From NCBI GenBank assembly GCA_963768945.1, contig CAVYJW010000003.1:2294001-2358000 (forward strand): a DNA stretch of 64,000 bases, given 5' to 3'. The notes under the pieces were generated by a model. That model searched no databases. It was not told the DNA's origin and was given only the letters and a program-made list of their open reading frames with translations. Of this stretch, positions 9,725 to 18,377 are shown piece by piece (the stretch's first letter is position 1; each line of letters opens with the position of its first letter). The stretch is from RYN-230 sp963768945 (GTDB taxonomy: Bacteria; Actinomycetota; Actinomycetes; Streptosporangiales; Streptosporangiaceae). Both the position numbers and the translations under genes were made by a program.

Positions 9725-10879
9725 CTATCCGGCGCGGAGGGCGTTGACTTCGGCGAGCAGGGTCTGGGTCATCCAGGCGGGCAGCAGGCTGCCCCGGGGC
9801 TCGGCTCCGGCCGCGGCTTTTCGGATGAGGGTTTCACGGTCTGGGGTGAGCCGCGGGTGAGTGTAGGTGAACGGTTCGCTGCGCTCACCGATGTCCCCGG
9901 CCGGGGCGGTGTCTGCGTCGAGGTAGTGGCCGATGAAGTGGCGGTAGCGTTCGGCGATGCGGTCGGCGGTGTCGTCCTGGCTGGTGTGACCGGCCAGGTA
10001 GCGGGCGATCGGCTCGTCCCAGATGCTGCGGCCGATGGCGAACCCCGCGTAGCCCGGCAGCGGCGCCGCGACCGACAGCCAGTGGTCAACCTGGCGCTGC
10101 GGCGCGTTGCGGCCGAGCACGATGGCTGAGCTGGCCGGGGCTCCGGAGTCGCGGATCGCGTCCAGGACCAGCTGCGCACCCGCGGTGGTCTCGTAACCCT
10201 CCAGCTTCCAGATGCCCGGGTGGACACCCGCGGCGGTCAGGGCCCCGATGACCTGGGCGGTGAGGACGGGCCGTTCGTTTTCGTCGTAAAGGGCCTGGTC
10301 GCCGCAGGCGGTGAGCTGCTCGCGGGTGGGCGGGACGAGGAGCTCGATCAGCCACCGGCGCCTGCTCCCGGTGACCCAGTCGTGCAGCCGCCGCAGCGCC
10401 TTCGTCTGCGCGTCGCGCAGTTCGGCGGGGTCGGCCGGGTTGAACCGGACCAGGACCTTGACCCAGTCCGGGTCGAACGCTTCGAGATGGGCGGCGAAGT
10501 CATCGGCGTAATCGAAGACGAGGCGGTCCGCGCCGCTGGTCTCGACGGGCATGGCCAGGACGAAGCCGGCCTTCCGGGCCTGGCGGGCGACGTCGGCGCC
10601 GAGTTGCTCGTCGACCAGGATCGCGAGCTGGCCGGGGCCGGTGGTGTTTTCGGCGGCCTGGCGTGCGCCGGTGAAGATCAGTTCCTTGGCGGAGCGCATG
10701 CCTGCCAGCTGCCCTGCGTCCGGGGTGCCGCGCACGCCGAACAGGGTCCGGCCGAACGAGTCACGGTGATCCATCGCCAAGATGAACAGCGGCTGCGCCG
10801 CGGACGGCGGTCCGGCACCGTGCCATGGATGAGGTTCATACCTGATCTGGTGCCCGCTGCGGGTTCTCTCGACGCTCAT
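9725..10879 (-). CDS. DUF2090 / sugar-phosphate aldolase-like TIM-barrel protein
   Basis: 384 aa. The product matches the DUF2090 domain found at the C terminus of some IolC proteins and as standalone aldolase-like proteins. Visible features are FILAMDHRDSFGR near residue 32, ELLVPPTREQL, ILxxLEGYETTAGAQLVLDA-type segments and GFAIGRSIWDEPI. A role in cleaving a keto-deoxy sugar phosphate is possible, but no inositol genes are nearby. AGGAGAC precedes ATG 10879. It follows the DUF1275 gene by 39 nt and is probably cotranscribed. Confidence 0.75.
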   Translation of the reverse strand: MSVERTRSGHQIRYEPHPWHGAGPPSAAQPLFILAMDHRDSFGRTLFGVRGTPDAGQLAGMRSAKELIFTGARQAAENTTGPGQLAILVDEQLGADVARQARKAGFVLAMPVETSGADRLVFDYADDFAAHLEAFDPDWVKVLVRFNPADPAELRDAQTKALRRLHDWVTGSRRRWLIELLVPPTREQLTACGDQALYDENERPVLTAQVIGALTAAGVHPGIWKLEGYETTAGAQLVLDAIRDSGAPASSAIVLGRNAPQRQVDHWLSVAAPLPGYAGFAIGRSIWDEPIARYLAGHTSQDDTADRIAERYRHFIGHYLDADTAPAGDIGERSEPFTYTHPRLTPDRETLIRKAAAGAEPRGSLLPAWMTQTLLAEVNALRAG

Positions 10880-10918
10880 GTCTCCTTCTCCGATTACGGC
10901 GGTCAGGGCGGGGTGTTT

Positions 10919-11656
10919 CTAGGCCGCGGCGCGGACCCAGGCCGGATCCCGCCTTCCGAGAATGTGGCTGGTCAGGGCGCCGAGGACGATCGTGACCAGG
11001 GCGATGACGAGCGGATAGGAGATCGGGGCGTGGCGGACGAGCAGGGCACCGGTGAGCGCGCCGGCGAGCATGGTGGCCACGGCGGTCAGCCGCCTGCCCG
11101 CTTTCGAGCCCGGACCGCCGGCCAGGGCGCTGTCGGCGGCTATCCCGGTGATGGTGAGGGTCAGCACGGTCGTAGTGAGGTCAGGCACCGCGATCTTGCG
11201 GGCGGCAGCGTTCTGGATGCCCATCGCAGCACCAAGCCCCACGATAAGCGCGTACCGGTAGCCGGCCACGACGGGGCTGCCGCTGAGCACGGCCAGGATG
11301 ACCGACGCCGCGAGGAACAGGGCCTGGATGGCCGCAGCCGAACTGTGCAGCCGTCCCCGGTGCCCGCTGTGCCGGGAACCGAGCCGTCCGCCGATCAGCG
11401 CCCCGGCGAAGAACGACGCCAGGGCGGTCGCCGATGCGGTTACCGAGAACCCGGGGGCGCCCGCCAGCGCGAAGCCCAGCAGCACGATATTGCCGGTCAT
11501 GTTGGCCACGAACACGTGCCCGAGGACCAGGTAGCTGAACGCGTCCACCAGGCCTGTGACCAGCGTCATCGAGAGCAGCAGCGGCGGCAGCGGGCCATGC
11601 CGGCCCCGGCGGCCCGGCGCGACCGTGTCGCGGATATCGGCGAGAAAAGCACTCAT
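10919..11656 (-). CDS. DUF1275 (YoaK-type) integral membrane protein
   Basis: 245 aa with about six hydrophobic helices. The signature is VTGLVDAFSYLVLGHVFVAN then MTGNIVLLGFALAG, which is typical of DUF1275. The second half carries VGLGAAMGIQNAAARKIAVP and DLTTTVLTLTITG, also conserved in the family. The function is unknown; transport has been suggested for relatives. The gene is transcribed divergently from a LysR regulator 139 bp away, the classic layout for a LysR-controlled target. It probably leads a three-gene operon. Confidence 0.85.
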   Translation of the reverse strand: MSAFLADIRDTVAPGRRGRHGPLPPLLLSMTLVTGLVDAFSYLVLGHVFVANMTGNIVLLGFALAGAPGFSVTASATALASFFAGALIGGRLGSRHSGHRGRLHSSAAAIQALFLAASVILAVLSGSPVVAGYRYALIVGLGAAMGIQNAAARKIAVPDLTTTVLTLTITGIAADSALAGGPGSKAGRRLTAVATMLAGALTGALLVRHAPISYPLVIALVTIVLGALTSHILGRRDPAWVRAAA

Positions 11657-11730
11657 CGGAACACTCCCCGGAACGGCACCACATCGCTTACCTGTTCAGG
11701 GTCGCGTCCCGACGGTCATCATGTCCAACG

Positions 11731-11764
11731 ATCAATTTAGATAGAGAGCATTGATTTTATTGAT
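11731..11764. promoter_or_regulatory. ATCAAT/ATTGAT repeats in the LysR divergent promoter
   Basis: ATCAAT (11731-11736) and ATTGAT (11750-11755) form an inverted repeat with a 13-nt spacer, and a second ATTGAT follows at 11759-11764. The sequence is AT-rich in a GC-rich neighbourhood. It sits between the divergent DUF1275 and lysR starts, where a LysR-type protein would bind. The last copy is about 31 nt before the lysR GTG. Confidence 0.5.
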
Positions 11765-11795
11765 GGTGACCGTGCGGAAACGGTAGCGTGAAGCC

Positions 11796-12713
11796 GTGGA
11801 GATCCGCGACCTCGAGTACTTCCTCGCCTGCTGCGAGGCCCGGAGCTTCACCGCCGCTGCCCGCTCGATGCACATCGTCCAGTCGGCCATGTCCAGTGCC
11901 ATCGCCCGTCTCGAGCACGAACTCGGGGTGCCGCTGTTCGACCGGTCGGTCACCCCGGTCGCCGTCACCGAGCACGGGGCGGCCCTGCGGGCCGGAGCCC
12001 AGCGGATCCTCGACGCCACGCAGGCGGCCCGCGATGACGTCGCGGCGGTTTCCGGGCAAGTCCGCGGCACAGTCGTGCTGGGCAGCACCCTGAACACCGG
12101 CTCTCTCGACCTCGCCGCCGTCCTGACCGACGTCCGGGACCACCACCCCGCCATCGTGCTGCACGTCCGCCAGTCCACGGCCGGATCGGCCGGCAACCTG
12201 CGCGCGGTCGCCGACGGCACGATGGACATCGCGCTCACCGCCAGCACCGCGCACCCGGGGACCGGCCAGCCACCGCGCGGCATCGTCCTGCACCCGCTGG
12301 CCAGCGAGGCGCTGGTCTTCGCCTGCCGCCCAGATCACCCGCTCAGCGGGCGGCCCGACGTCAGCGTCCGCGACCTGGCGGACGAGACAATCCTGCAGTT
12401 CCCGCCCGGCTGGGGCATCCGCGAAACCGTGGACCGAGTTCTCGGCGACGCCCCCGGAGCCACCGAGATCGCTGACTACACCCTCATGACCAGGCTCATC
12501 CAGGCCGGTTTCGGAACCACCCTGATCCCGGCCTCCGCCGTCACCACCGCCCCCGGCCTGCGCTCAGTCCCAGTCGCCGACCCCCGGCTCCGGTGGAACC
12601 TATCCGCCGCCATCAGCGCCAGCCGGCGGCCCACCGCCGCCACCAGCGCGCTCCTCCGCGCACTCACCGAGGCATCCGGCTCCCGGCAGAGCGGCCCGGG
12701 TTTGACTGCGTAG
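11796..12713 (+). CDS. LysR-family transcriptional regulator
   Basis: 305 aa starting at GTG 11796. The N-terminal winged HTH reads EIRDLEYFLACCEARSFTAA, followed by ARSMHIVQSAMSSAIARLE. The effector domain starts near residue 90 (GTVVLGSTLNTGSLDL) and includes HPLASEALVFACRPDHPLSG. Length and layout are standard for the family. It probably regulates the divergent DUF1275 operon and itself through the ATCAAT repeats. The inducer is unknown. Confidence 0.9.
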   Translation: MEIRDLEYFLACCEARSFTAAARSMHIVQSAMSSAIARLEHELGVPLFDRSVTPVAVTEHGAALRAGAQRILDATQAARDDVAAVSGQVRGTVVLGSTLNTGSLDLAAVLTDVRDHHPAIVLHVRQSTAGSAGNLRAVADGTMDIALTASTAHPGTGQPPRGIVLHPLASEALVFACRPDHPLSGRPDVSVRDLADETILQFPPGWGIRETVDRVLGDAPGATEIADYTLMTRLIQAGFGTTLIPASAVTTAPGLRSVPVADPRLRWNLSAAISASRRPTAATSALLRALTEASGSRQSGPGLTA

Positions 12714-12759
12714 CTGGGCGGCATCCCTGCCTCATCCTCGCGCCGGGTGCCATGCCCTG

Positions 12760-14322
12760 CTATGCGGGCCGCAGGAGGCCGCGTTCCAAGACGACCGGCA
12801 GGAACAGTTCACGGTAGCCGTGGTCGTCGAAGAGCACCGTGACCTCATCCTCGTCGTAGCGCTGCACGGTGCCCTCGCCCCAGCGCTCGCTCACGACCCG
12901 CGCGCCCACGGCGAACGGGAGGCCGGCACGGTCAGCTTCGATGGACCCGAGGTCGTTGTCGCAGTTCCCGCAGGGGCCGGGGTAGTCCTGGCCGAAGTAG
13001 GTGAGCAGGAACGAACGGCGGCAACCGGTGTGCTCGGCATAGCGGCGCATCATCGTCAGCCGGGTGCGCTCTATCTCGGCTTCGCGAGCGGTCTCCGCGT
13101 CCGAGGCCTCCAGCGCCGCCGCGACGCTCATCCTCCCAGTCCACCTGGTACTGCCGTCCGCTTGCCAGGCCGCGGCGCCGAGATCAGCCAGCCGGGCCAG
13201 CGCGGCCGTCTGCCGCCGGGCCCCCGGTCCGATCCACTGCCCGGCCGCAAGTGCGGCCGCAACCTGCGCGACAGCCGTGCCGGGCACGCCCCGCGCCGTC
13301 AGCCGGCGAGCCCGCTCGAAGTCCTCGTAGCGGTAGAGCAGCCGCACTTGCGACGGCTCGCCGTCCCGGCCGGCCCGCCCGAGCTCCTGGTAATACTCGT
13401 CCAGCGAGGGCGGCGGGTCGGCATGCAGCACCCAGCGGACATCCGGCTTGTCGATCCCCATGCCGAACGCCACCGTGGCCGCGATAATGCGGGCCGGGCC
13501 GTCCAGGAAAGCCGTCATCGCCTCCCGCCGCGCCCGCCCGGACAGCCCGGCGTGATACAGCGCTACCTGCTCCCCGGCCGAGGCAAGTGCGTCGTGGGCC
13601 GCCTGCGCGCTGGCGTGCGTCGCCGCATAGACGATCCCCGGGCCGGCGAAGTCGCGCGCCACCTGGACCAGCGCGGCCTCCTTGTCTGGGATGGTGCGCT
13701 CGTGCACGGCTGACAGGTGGAGGTGCGGCCGGTCAAAATCGCCGATCACCACCACCGGATCGCGCAGCCCCAGCCGCCGGACGATCTCCTGGCGTACCGG
13801 CGGTGCGGCGGTCGCGGTCAGCGCCACCCGGACCGGCACGCCGAGCGCGTCCGCCTGGGCGCCCAGGAACAGATAGTCGGGGCGGAAGTCGCGTCCCCAC
13901 TGGCTGATCAGGTGGGCTTCGTCCACGGCGAACAGCCCGGGCTGCGCGCGCCGCAGCGTGTCCCGGGTCTCCCCTTTGGCCAGCTGCTCCGGCGAGAGGA
14001 ATACGAACGTGTCCGAATCGCACGAGGCGAGCAGCGCAGCAGCGCGCTCGCCGGCTGACAGCTGGGAGTTCAGCACGATCGCCCGCAGGCCAGCCGCGCG
14101 CAGGTGGGCGAGCTGGTCATCCTGCAGTGCGATCAACGGCGACACGACCACCGTCGGCCCCGCCCGCAGCAACCCGGCCAGCTCGTAGATGGCCGACTTC
14201 CCGCCCCCGGTCGGCAGTACGGCCAGCACATCGCGGTCGCCGGCCAGCGCCTCCACCGCCGGCCGCTGTCCCGGGCGCAGGCGCCCGTAGCCCAGACGGT
14301 CCCGCGCCAGCTCCTCGATCAT
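12760..14322 (-). CDS. recQ: RecQ-like ATP-dependent DNA helicase
   Basis: A 520-aa superfamily 2 helicase. It has motif I LPTGGGKS (Lys near 42), motif II VDEAHLISQWGRDFRPDY, motif III ALTATAAPP, motif V ATVAFGMGIDKPDVRWV and motif VI YYQELGRAGRDG. A RecQ zinc site follows in MRRYAEHTGCRRSFLLTYFG and PGPCGNCDND. There is no HRDC domain. The short tail ends in a small beta-rich segment (VVSERWGEGTVQRYDEDEVT), as in actinobacterial RecQ-like proteins. GGGAG precedes ATG 14322. It probably works in recombination or fork repair. Confidence 0.9.
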   Translation of the reverse strand: MIEELARDRLGYGRLRPGQRPAVEALAGDRDVLAVLPTGGGKSAIYELAGLLRAGPTVVVSPLIALQDDQLAHLRAAGLRAIVLNSQLSAGERAAALLASCDSDTFVFLSPEQLAKGETRDTLRRAQPGLFAVDEAHLISQWGRDFRPDYLFLGAQADALGVPVRVALTATAAPPVRQEIVRRLGLRDPVVVIGDFDRPHLHLSAVHERTIPDKEAALVQVARDFAGPGIVYAATHASAQAAHDALASAGEQVALYHAGLSGRARREAMTAFLDGPARIIAATVAFGMGIDKPDVRWVLHADPPPSLDEYYQELGRAGRDGEPSQVRLLYRYEDFERARRLTARGVPGTAVAQVAAALAAGQWIGPGARRQTAALARLADLGAAAWQADGSTRWTGRMSVAAALEASDAETAREAEIERTRLTMMRRYAEHTGCRRSFLLTYFGQDYPGPCGNCDNDLGSIEADRAGLPFAVGARVVSERWGEGTVQRYDEDEVTVLFDDHGYRELFLPVVLERGLLRPA

Positions 14323-14740
14323 GGCTCCCGCTTCCGTCGCCGTCCATCTATCTTGCTCGATAACCCCGCTCGATAACCCCGGCCCGGCTGGTCATCCGCC
14401 TGGCTGCGCTGGCGGTGCGCGCGCCCCGCGCAGCGGCACAGCCAGGGCCCGGGACTCCTTGTCTGGCCGGTGGTTCGGGCGTAGCTTCAAACCAGGGAAG
14501 TCACGCTCGTTTATCCGGGTGTAAACGAGATCAATATTCCGGCTGCTCTGGACCTCGGTGGCGCCTAGCGCGCAGCGATCTGAGGGAAAACATGGCAGCA
14601 CCTTCCGTCAGCGGTTTCCGCTTTCCGTCTACGGCGCACGAGCCATCCTGCGATGCCGCGGCACAGGGCCTGCGGGTACCCGCCGCTGGCTTGCTGCCGG
14701 CCCGCCAGCACACCGCGGCGGACAGACCCAGGGAGCTGAC
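14323..14740. other. 418-bp intergenic region
   Basis: Separates divergent recQ and the secreted serine hydrolase gene. No frame shows family similarity. It contains a GAGATCAATATTC AT-richer patch around 14528-14540 that could be part of a promoter, but I could not define one. Confidence 0.5.
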
Positions 14741-15988
14741 ATGAGATCCGCAAACCTGCACCAGACGCGAAGAAGTACCCGGGCCAAACTGTCCGCCACG
14801 GCGGCCACCTGTGCCCTTCTTGGCGCGGCCGGGCTCCTCTCGGGCGCGGCAGCCAGCGCCTCGGCGGCGACGCCCCGCGGCAACGGCGCCGGGGTGCAGG
14901 CCGCGCTGCAGCACGACATTAGCCACTACCTGACGACCGAGGGCAAAGCCGAGCACATATCCGCGGTTTCGCTGCGGGTGAGCTTCCCCGGAAGCGAGCC
15001 GGCCATCGACCTGGCCACTGGGACGACCCGCTACGGCGGCGGGCCGCCGGTATCCACCAGCGCGTTGTGGCAGATCGGCAGCAACACCAAGGCCTTTACC
15101 GCCGTGCTCCTGCTGCAGCTGGAGGCCGAGGGCAAGCTGTCGATCAGCGACACACTCGGGAAATGGCTTCCCCAGTACCCGGCCTGGCGCAATGTCACGA
15201 TCAGGCAGCTGCTCGACATGACCAGCCGCATCCCCGACTACGCCTTCCAGCCAGCCTTCGTGGCCGCGCTCGCGGCCGACCCCGGGGCCAATTTCTCCGC
15301 GGCCCGCCTAGTGTCTTATGTCACCGGCCTCCCGCTCGGCCCGGCGGGCTACAGCTACTCCGACACGAATTACATCCTCGCGCAGATGATCATCGAGCGC
15401 GTCACCCGCGACTCGTATGCGGATCAGCTCACCAGGCGGATCATCAACCCGCTGGGCCTGCGCAGCATGTGCTATGCGCCGTATACCTGCCCGGCAGCCG
15501 ACGCCGCCCGGATGCCGACCGGGTACTTCGAGATGCCCGCTGCGCCGTCGCTGCTGGGCCAGCCCATGCCACCGCTCGCCCTGACCTGGGCACAAGGCGC
15601 CGGGGCCATCGTGAGCTCACTGCAGGACATGACCACCTGGGACCGGGACCTCTACCAGGGCCGGGAACTACCGCCACGCCAGCAGCGCCAGCTCGAAAGC
15701 CTCATCTCCGAGACCACCGGCAAACCGATCGCCACCACCACGCCCGCCGACCCGGCCGGCTACGGACTCGGCGTCCAGCAGCTCACCTACCAGCCCATCG
15801 GGACGGTATGGACCTACGAAGGCGGCACCCTCGGCTACCGGGCCGAGCACTACTACTTCCCCGACTCCGGCATCATCATCGCGCTCGCCGTCAACAGCGC
15901 AACCGACGCTGCCAACGATCAACTCGGCACGCTCGCGGTCACGGTCTACCAGACCCTCCAGAAGGCGGACGCAGTGCACGCGGGTTGA
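14741..15988 (+). CDS. Secreted serine hydrolase (beta-lactamase class C / DD-peptidase fold)
   Basis: 415 aa from ATG 14741, preceded by GGGAG. A signal peptide with a basic N region and core AATCALLGAAGLLSGAAASA is followed by the catalytic domain. The SxxK motif is SNTK in IGSNTKAFTAVLLLQLEAEG. The tyrosine motif is YSDTN, replacing YxN, and the third motif is EGGTLGY where many members have HTG. It acts outside the cell, perhaps as an esterase or DD-peptidase. The substituted third motif makes true beta-lactamase activity doubtful. It appears monocistronic, with a strong hairpin after the stop. Confidence 0.87.
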   Translation: MRSANLHQTRRSTRAKLSATAATCALLGAAGLLSGAAASASAATPRGNGAGVQAALQHDISHYLTTEGKAEHISAVSLRVSFPGSEPAIDLATGTTRYGGGPPVSTSALWQIGSNTKAFTAVLLLQLEAEGKLSISDTLGKWLPQYPAWRNVTIRQLLDMTSRIPDYAFQPAFVAALAADPGANFSAARLVSYVTGLPLGPAGYSYSDTNYILAQMIIERVTRDSYADQLTRRIINPLGLRSMCYAPYTCPAADAARMPTGYFEMPAAPSLLGQPMPPLALTWAQGAGAIVSSLQDMTTWDRDLYQGRELPPRQQRQLESLISETTGKPIATTTPADPAGYGLGVQQLTYQPIGTVWTYEGGTLGYRAEHYYFPDSGIIIALAVNSATDAANDQLGTLAVTVYQTLQKADAVHAG

Positions 15989-16037
15989 ACAGCCTGGCCA
16001 GCCCCGCCAAGGTGGGGGGCTCATACGATTCGCTGCT

Positions 16038-16079
16038 GACCGGCGAGGCGGTGGCTCGTGGAGCACCGCCTCGCCGGTC
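16038..16079 (+). terminator. 16-bp perfect hairpin after the serine hydrolase gene
   Basis: GACCGGCGAGGCGGTG (16038-16053) pairs perfectly with CACCGCCTCGCCGGTC (16064-16079) around a 10-nt loop. It lies 50 nt after the stop codon. The strength and position fit an intrinsic terminator lacking the T-tract. Confidence 0.75.
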
Positions 16080-16161
16080 ATGGTTGCTGGCAGACTAGTG
16101 GCGTGGAGCCAGTCGCGGAGGTCCCGGCCGGGGAACGCCTGGTCGCGCCGGCCAGCGGGGC

Positions 16162-16675
16162 AGGTACGGCATCGACGGCGGGTTCGCCGGGCTGGCGGCG
16201 TTCGGCGTGATTGAGGCGGGGCTGGCGGGCACCGTGGCCTGGGCGGTGCGCCATCGCAGGCCGGCCGTTGCCGCGCTGGCTGGCGCGGGCGGCACGGTGG
16301 TGGCGGGGTCAGCGGCGAGTTACCTGTACTCCACCGGGCCGGGCAAAGCGGGCGATCTGGGCCCAACTGCTGGATGAGCTGGGCCTGCGGGGCGATGAGC
16401 ACGTGCTGGACGTGGGATGCGGCCGCGTCAGCAGCCTGGCGCTCAGCAACATCCGGGGGGCCGGCGGGCGGGCACAGGCGCTGCGTGAGGCGGTGCGGGT
16501 CCTGCGGCCCGGCGGCCGGCTGCGCATCGTCGATGACGGCGCGGACCGCTACGCCGCCGTGCTGCGGGATGCCGGCTGCGCTGACGTGGCCGTGCGGCAG
16601 CTGGACTGGCGGACCTGGTACGGCATACCGGGTCATCACATCCCCCTGGTGACAGCCGCCCGGCCACCCGGCTGA
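16162..16675 (+). pseudogene. SAM-dependent methyltransferase, frameshifted and internally deleted
   Basis: From 16162 one frame reads RYGIDGGFAGLAAFGVIEAG and then SAASYLYSTGPGK, the membrane-anchored start of a known class of actinobacterial methyltransferases. A frame change near 16340 leads to AKRAIWAQLLDELGLRGDEH and VLDVGCGR (motif I). The next residues, SSLALSNIR, belong far downstream in the fold. The C-terminal part (ALREAVRVLRPGGRLRIVDD and AGCADVAVRQLDWRTWYG) is intact to 16675. About 70 residues between motif I and the post-II region are missing. Confidence 0.75.
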
Positions 16676-16725
16676 CCACCGCCAGCCATGGCCGGTCAGG
16701 ACAAGCGCGGACCCGTCAGGGAACG

Positions 16726-16995
16726 TCAGCCTGAGTAGGAGTCCTGGTCCTGGCCGGTAACGTTCTCGGCGATCGAGCTCTTCTGCCCTTCGTCCGGAAT
16801 GATGATCCACGCCACCAGGTAGGCCAGGACGCCCGCGCCTCCGGTGATGACGGCTACCACGGCCCAGATCACCCGGACCAGGGTCACATCGAGGGCGAAG
16901 TAGTCAGCGACGCCCGCGCACACCCCGGCCAGCATCCGGCCGTCCCGCGGGCGCAGCAGCACCTTGCTTGCGTTGGCGTCCCTCATGCGAACCAT
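16726..16995 (-). CDS. PspC-domain membrane protein
   Basis: 89 aa. The PspC domain starts at LLRPRDGRMLAGVCAGVADY and continues into FALDVTLVRVIWAVVAVITG and VLAYLVAWIIIPDE, with two hydrophobic helices. PspC proteins sense envelope stress and modulate phage-shock responses. Here it is a short single-domain version, common in actinobacteria. It is divergent from a small HTH regulator, with a 14-bp palindrome between them. Confidence 0.9.
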   Translation of the reverse strand: MVRMRDANASKVLLRPRDGRMLAGVCAGVADYFALDVTLVRVIWAVVAVITGGAGVLAYLVAWIIIPDEGQKSSIAENVTGQDQDSYSG

Positions 16996-17046
16996 CTCCT
17001 TATGGTCACGGGGAGAACTGGCCGCCGCCGGCGGCTGATCCCCGCT

Positions 17047-17060
17047 GCCTGACGTCAGGC
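17047..17060. promoter_or_regulatory. Palindrome GCCTGACGTCAGGC between pspC and an HTH gene
   Basis: A perfect 14-bp palindrome lies 52 nt before pspC and 57 nt before the HTH start. This is a natural operator position for the small winged-helix regulator encoded next door. Confidence 0.45.
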
Positions 17061-17105
17061 TACGCTTGAACTATGAAACTAGCAATATCTTTCAGGAATT
17101 AATGG

Positions 17106-17111
17106 TATACT
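17106..17111 (+). promoter_or_regulatory. -10 element TATACT of the HTH gene, leaderless start
   Basis: TATACT ends 6 nt before ATG 17118 within an unusually AT-rich stretch. No Shine-Dalgarno is present, so transcription probably starts at or next to the ATG, giving a leaderless mRNA as is common in actinobacteria. Confidence 0.55.
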
Positions 17112-17117
17112 TTTGGA

Positions 17118-17465
17118 ATGGCGAACTGTAGTTTCCTGACCAACCATGCCCGGGTGCTGCTGTGCATCGCCTGCGATCCGGGCGCACGGCTGCGCGACAT
17201 CGCGGCCAGCCTGGGCCTTACCGAGCGCTCCGCTCATGGGATCGTCAACGATCTCACTGACGCGGGCTACCTGGTCAAACAGAAAGACGGCCGCCGCAAC
17301 CGCTACCAGGTCCAGGCCCACCTACCGTTGCCCGAGGCTGGCCACGGGGACCTGGCCATCGGCGAGGTCCTCGCCCTGCTCGCCGGCCCGCAAGCCGCCG
17401 CCCACCGCACAGCCCGGGCGAGTGACCCCGACGCCGGCGGCGTCCGCGCGGTGTCCCCCAGGTGA
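17118..17465 (+). CDS. Small winged-helix transcriptional regulator
   Basis: 115 aa. The HTH is in NHARVLLCIACDPGARLRDI and AASLGLTERSAHGIVNDLTD, followed by the wing AGYLVKQKDGRRNRYQV. It resembles stand-alone MarR/ArsR-like winged-helix proteins without metal-binding cysteines. The C-terminal 40 residues are Ala-rich and poorly structured. It is divergent from pspC, which it may regulate together with itself. Confidence 0.82.
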   Translation: MANCSFLTNHARVLLCIACDPGARLRDIAASLGLTERSAHGIVNDLTDAGYLVKQKDGRRNRYQVQAHLPLPEAGHGDLAIGEVLALLAGPQAAAHRTARASDPDAGGVRAVSPR

Positions 17466-17599
17466 GCCCGGCTCTGCATACCTTGACCGGCTCCCAATAC
17501 CGTCCTGCACCAGGCCAATGCAGGTGTACGTACACTCGTCGCTCCGGACCCTGGCGGCTCAGCTCAGCAAGGTTCGACAAAGACTAAGGAGCCGCCACG

Positions 17600-17989
17600 A
17601 TGTATCGGATACCAGGTGTTCTTTCCGGAACGACCACAAGATCCGCACCGGCTGTCCCCCAGGTGAAGCCGACCCGCGATCCCCCGCCGGGCAGCCAGCG
17701 AGCTCCCGAAGACGGCCGCACCACCGACTCGGCCGAAGCCATCCCGGGCCAGGCCGAAGACCGCGAACGGATCGCCGCGGACCTGAACGACGTCGTAGTC
17801 CGCCGACTGCTCACCGCAGGCCAAGACCTCCGGGCGGCGCTGGGACTAATGGGCAATCACCCCGCGAACGGCAAGGTCCGTCACGCCGTGGACGAACTGG
17901 ACCAGGCCATCCGGGATATCCGGCACGCTATCTTCGATCACCCGGCGGGTGAGCAGCCACCCCTCGACACATCCACGAGCACAACCTGA
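17600..17989 (+). CDS. Stand-alone histidine-kinase dimerisation-like protein lacking the phospho-His
   Basis: 129 aa. Residues 53-115 match the HisKA_3 dimerisation helices of DevS/NarX-type kinases: DRERIAADLNDVVVRRLLTA, GQDLRAALGLM and ELDQAIRDIRHAIFD. The family's RDLHD box, which carries the phosphoacceptor His, reads ADLND here. No HATPase domain follows, and the 50-residue N terminus is disordered. It cannot autophosphorylate. It may be a decayed kinase fragment or a decoy that forms dimers with true kinases. ATG 17600 has a weak upstream GGAG. Confidence 0.7.
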   Translation: MYRIPGVLSGTTTRSAPAVPQVKPTRDPPPGSQRAPEDGRTTDSAEAIPGQAEDRERIAADLNDVVVRRLLTAGQDLRAALGLMGNHPANGKVRHAVDELDQAIRDIRHAIFDHPAGEQPPLDTSTSTT

Positions 17990-18095
17990 ACCAGCAAGGC
18001 CCGGCAACTGCAGACCCCGGCGTCAAACCGCGTGTCCAGATCGCGGTCGAGTCGTTCCTTGGACCGTACCTTAAGGCAACACCGGCACCACGAAT

Positions 18096-18112
18096 TCATG
18101 CATGGTGCATGA
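18096..18112. promoter_or_regulatory. VapBC operator palindrome
   Basis: TCATGCA-TGG-TGCATGA is a perfect inverted repeat with 7-bp arms. It ends 19 nt before the antitoxin ATG. VapB-VapC complexes usually bind such sites to repress their own operon. Confidence 0.6.
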
Positions 18113-18131
18113 TTGATGGTAGCCTTCGGGT

Positions 18132-18377
18132 ATGAGCGAGCCTACGGATGCGGGTATTGTCCAAGTCCGCGACGTCGATCCGGCGACACTCGCGGTCTTG
18201 CGCGCCCGAGCTAAATCACTCGGCCAGTCGCTGTCGGGTTACCTGCGCGACCTGATGGACGCCGATGCCGCCTCGGAGACCAACGCCGAGGTCATCGCCC
18301 GGATCGCTCGTGACCGGGAACCAGTGGACCTGACCATGGACGACATTCTCGCGGCGCGCGACGAGGGGCGCCGTTGA
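18132..18377 (+). CDS. vapB: VapB/FitA-type ribbon-helix-helix antitoxin
   Basis: 81 aa. The N-terminal RHH DNA-binding segment is IVQVRDVDPATLAVLRARAK followed by SLGQSLSGYLRDLM. The C-terminal tail (ETNAEVIARIARDREPVDLT) would wrap and block the toxin. Its stop overlaps the TTG start of the toxin gene by 3 nt. It probably autoregulates through the palindrome just upstream. Confidence 0.88.
   Translation: MSEPTDAGIVQVRDVDPATLAVLRARAKSLGQSLSGYLRDLMDADAASETNAEVIARIARDREPVDLTMDDILAARDEGRR

Noticed and set aside
10220..11740. 506-codon plus-strand frame opposite the DUF2090 and DUF1275 genes
   Set aside because: It spans two genes and their gap, which a real antisense gene would not do, and has no motif.
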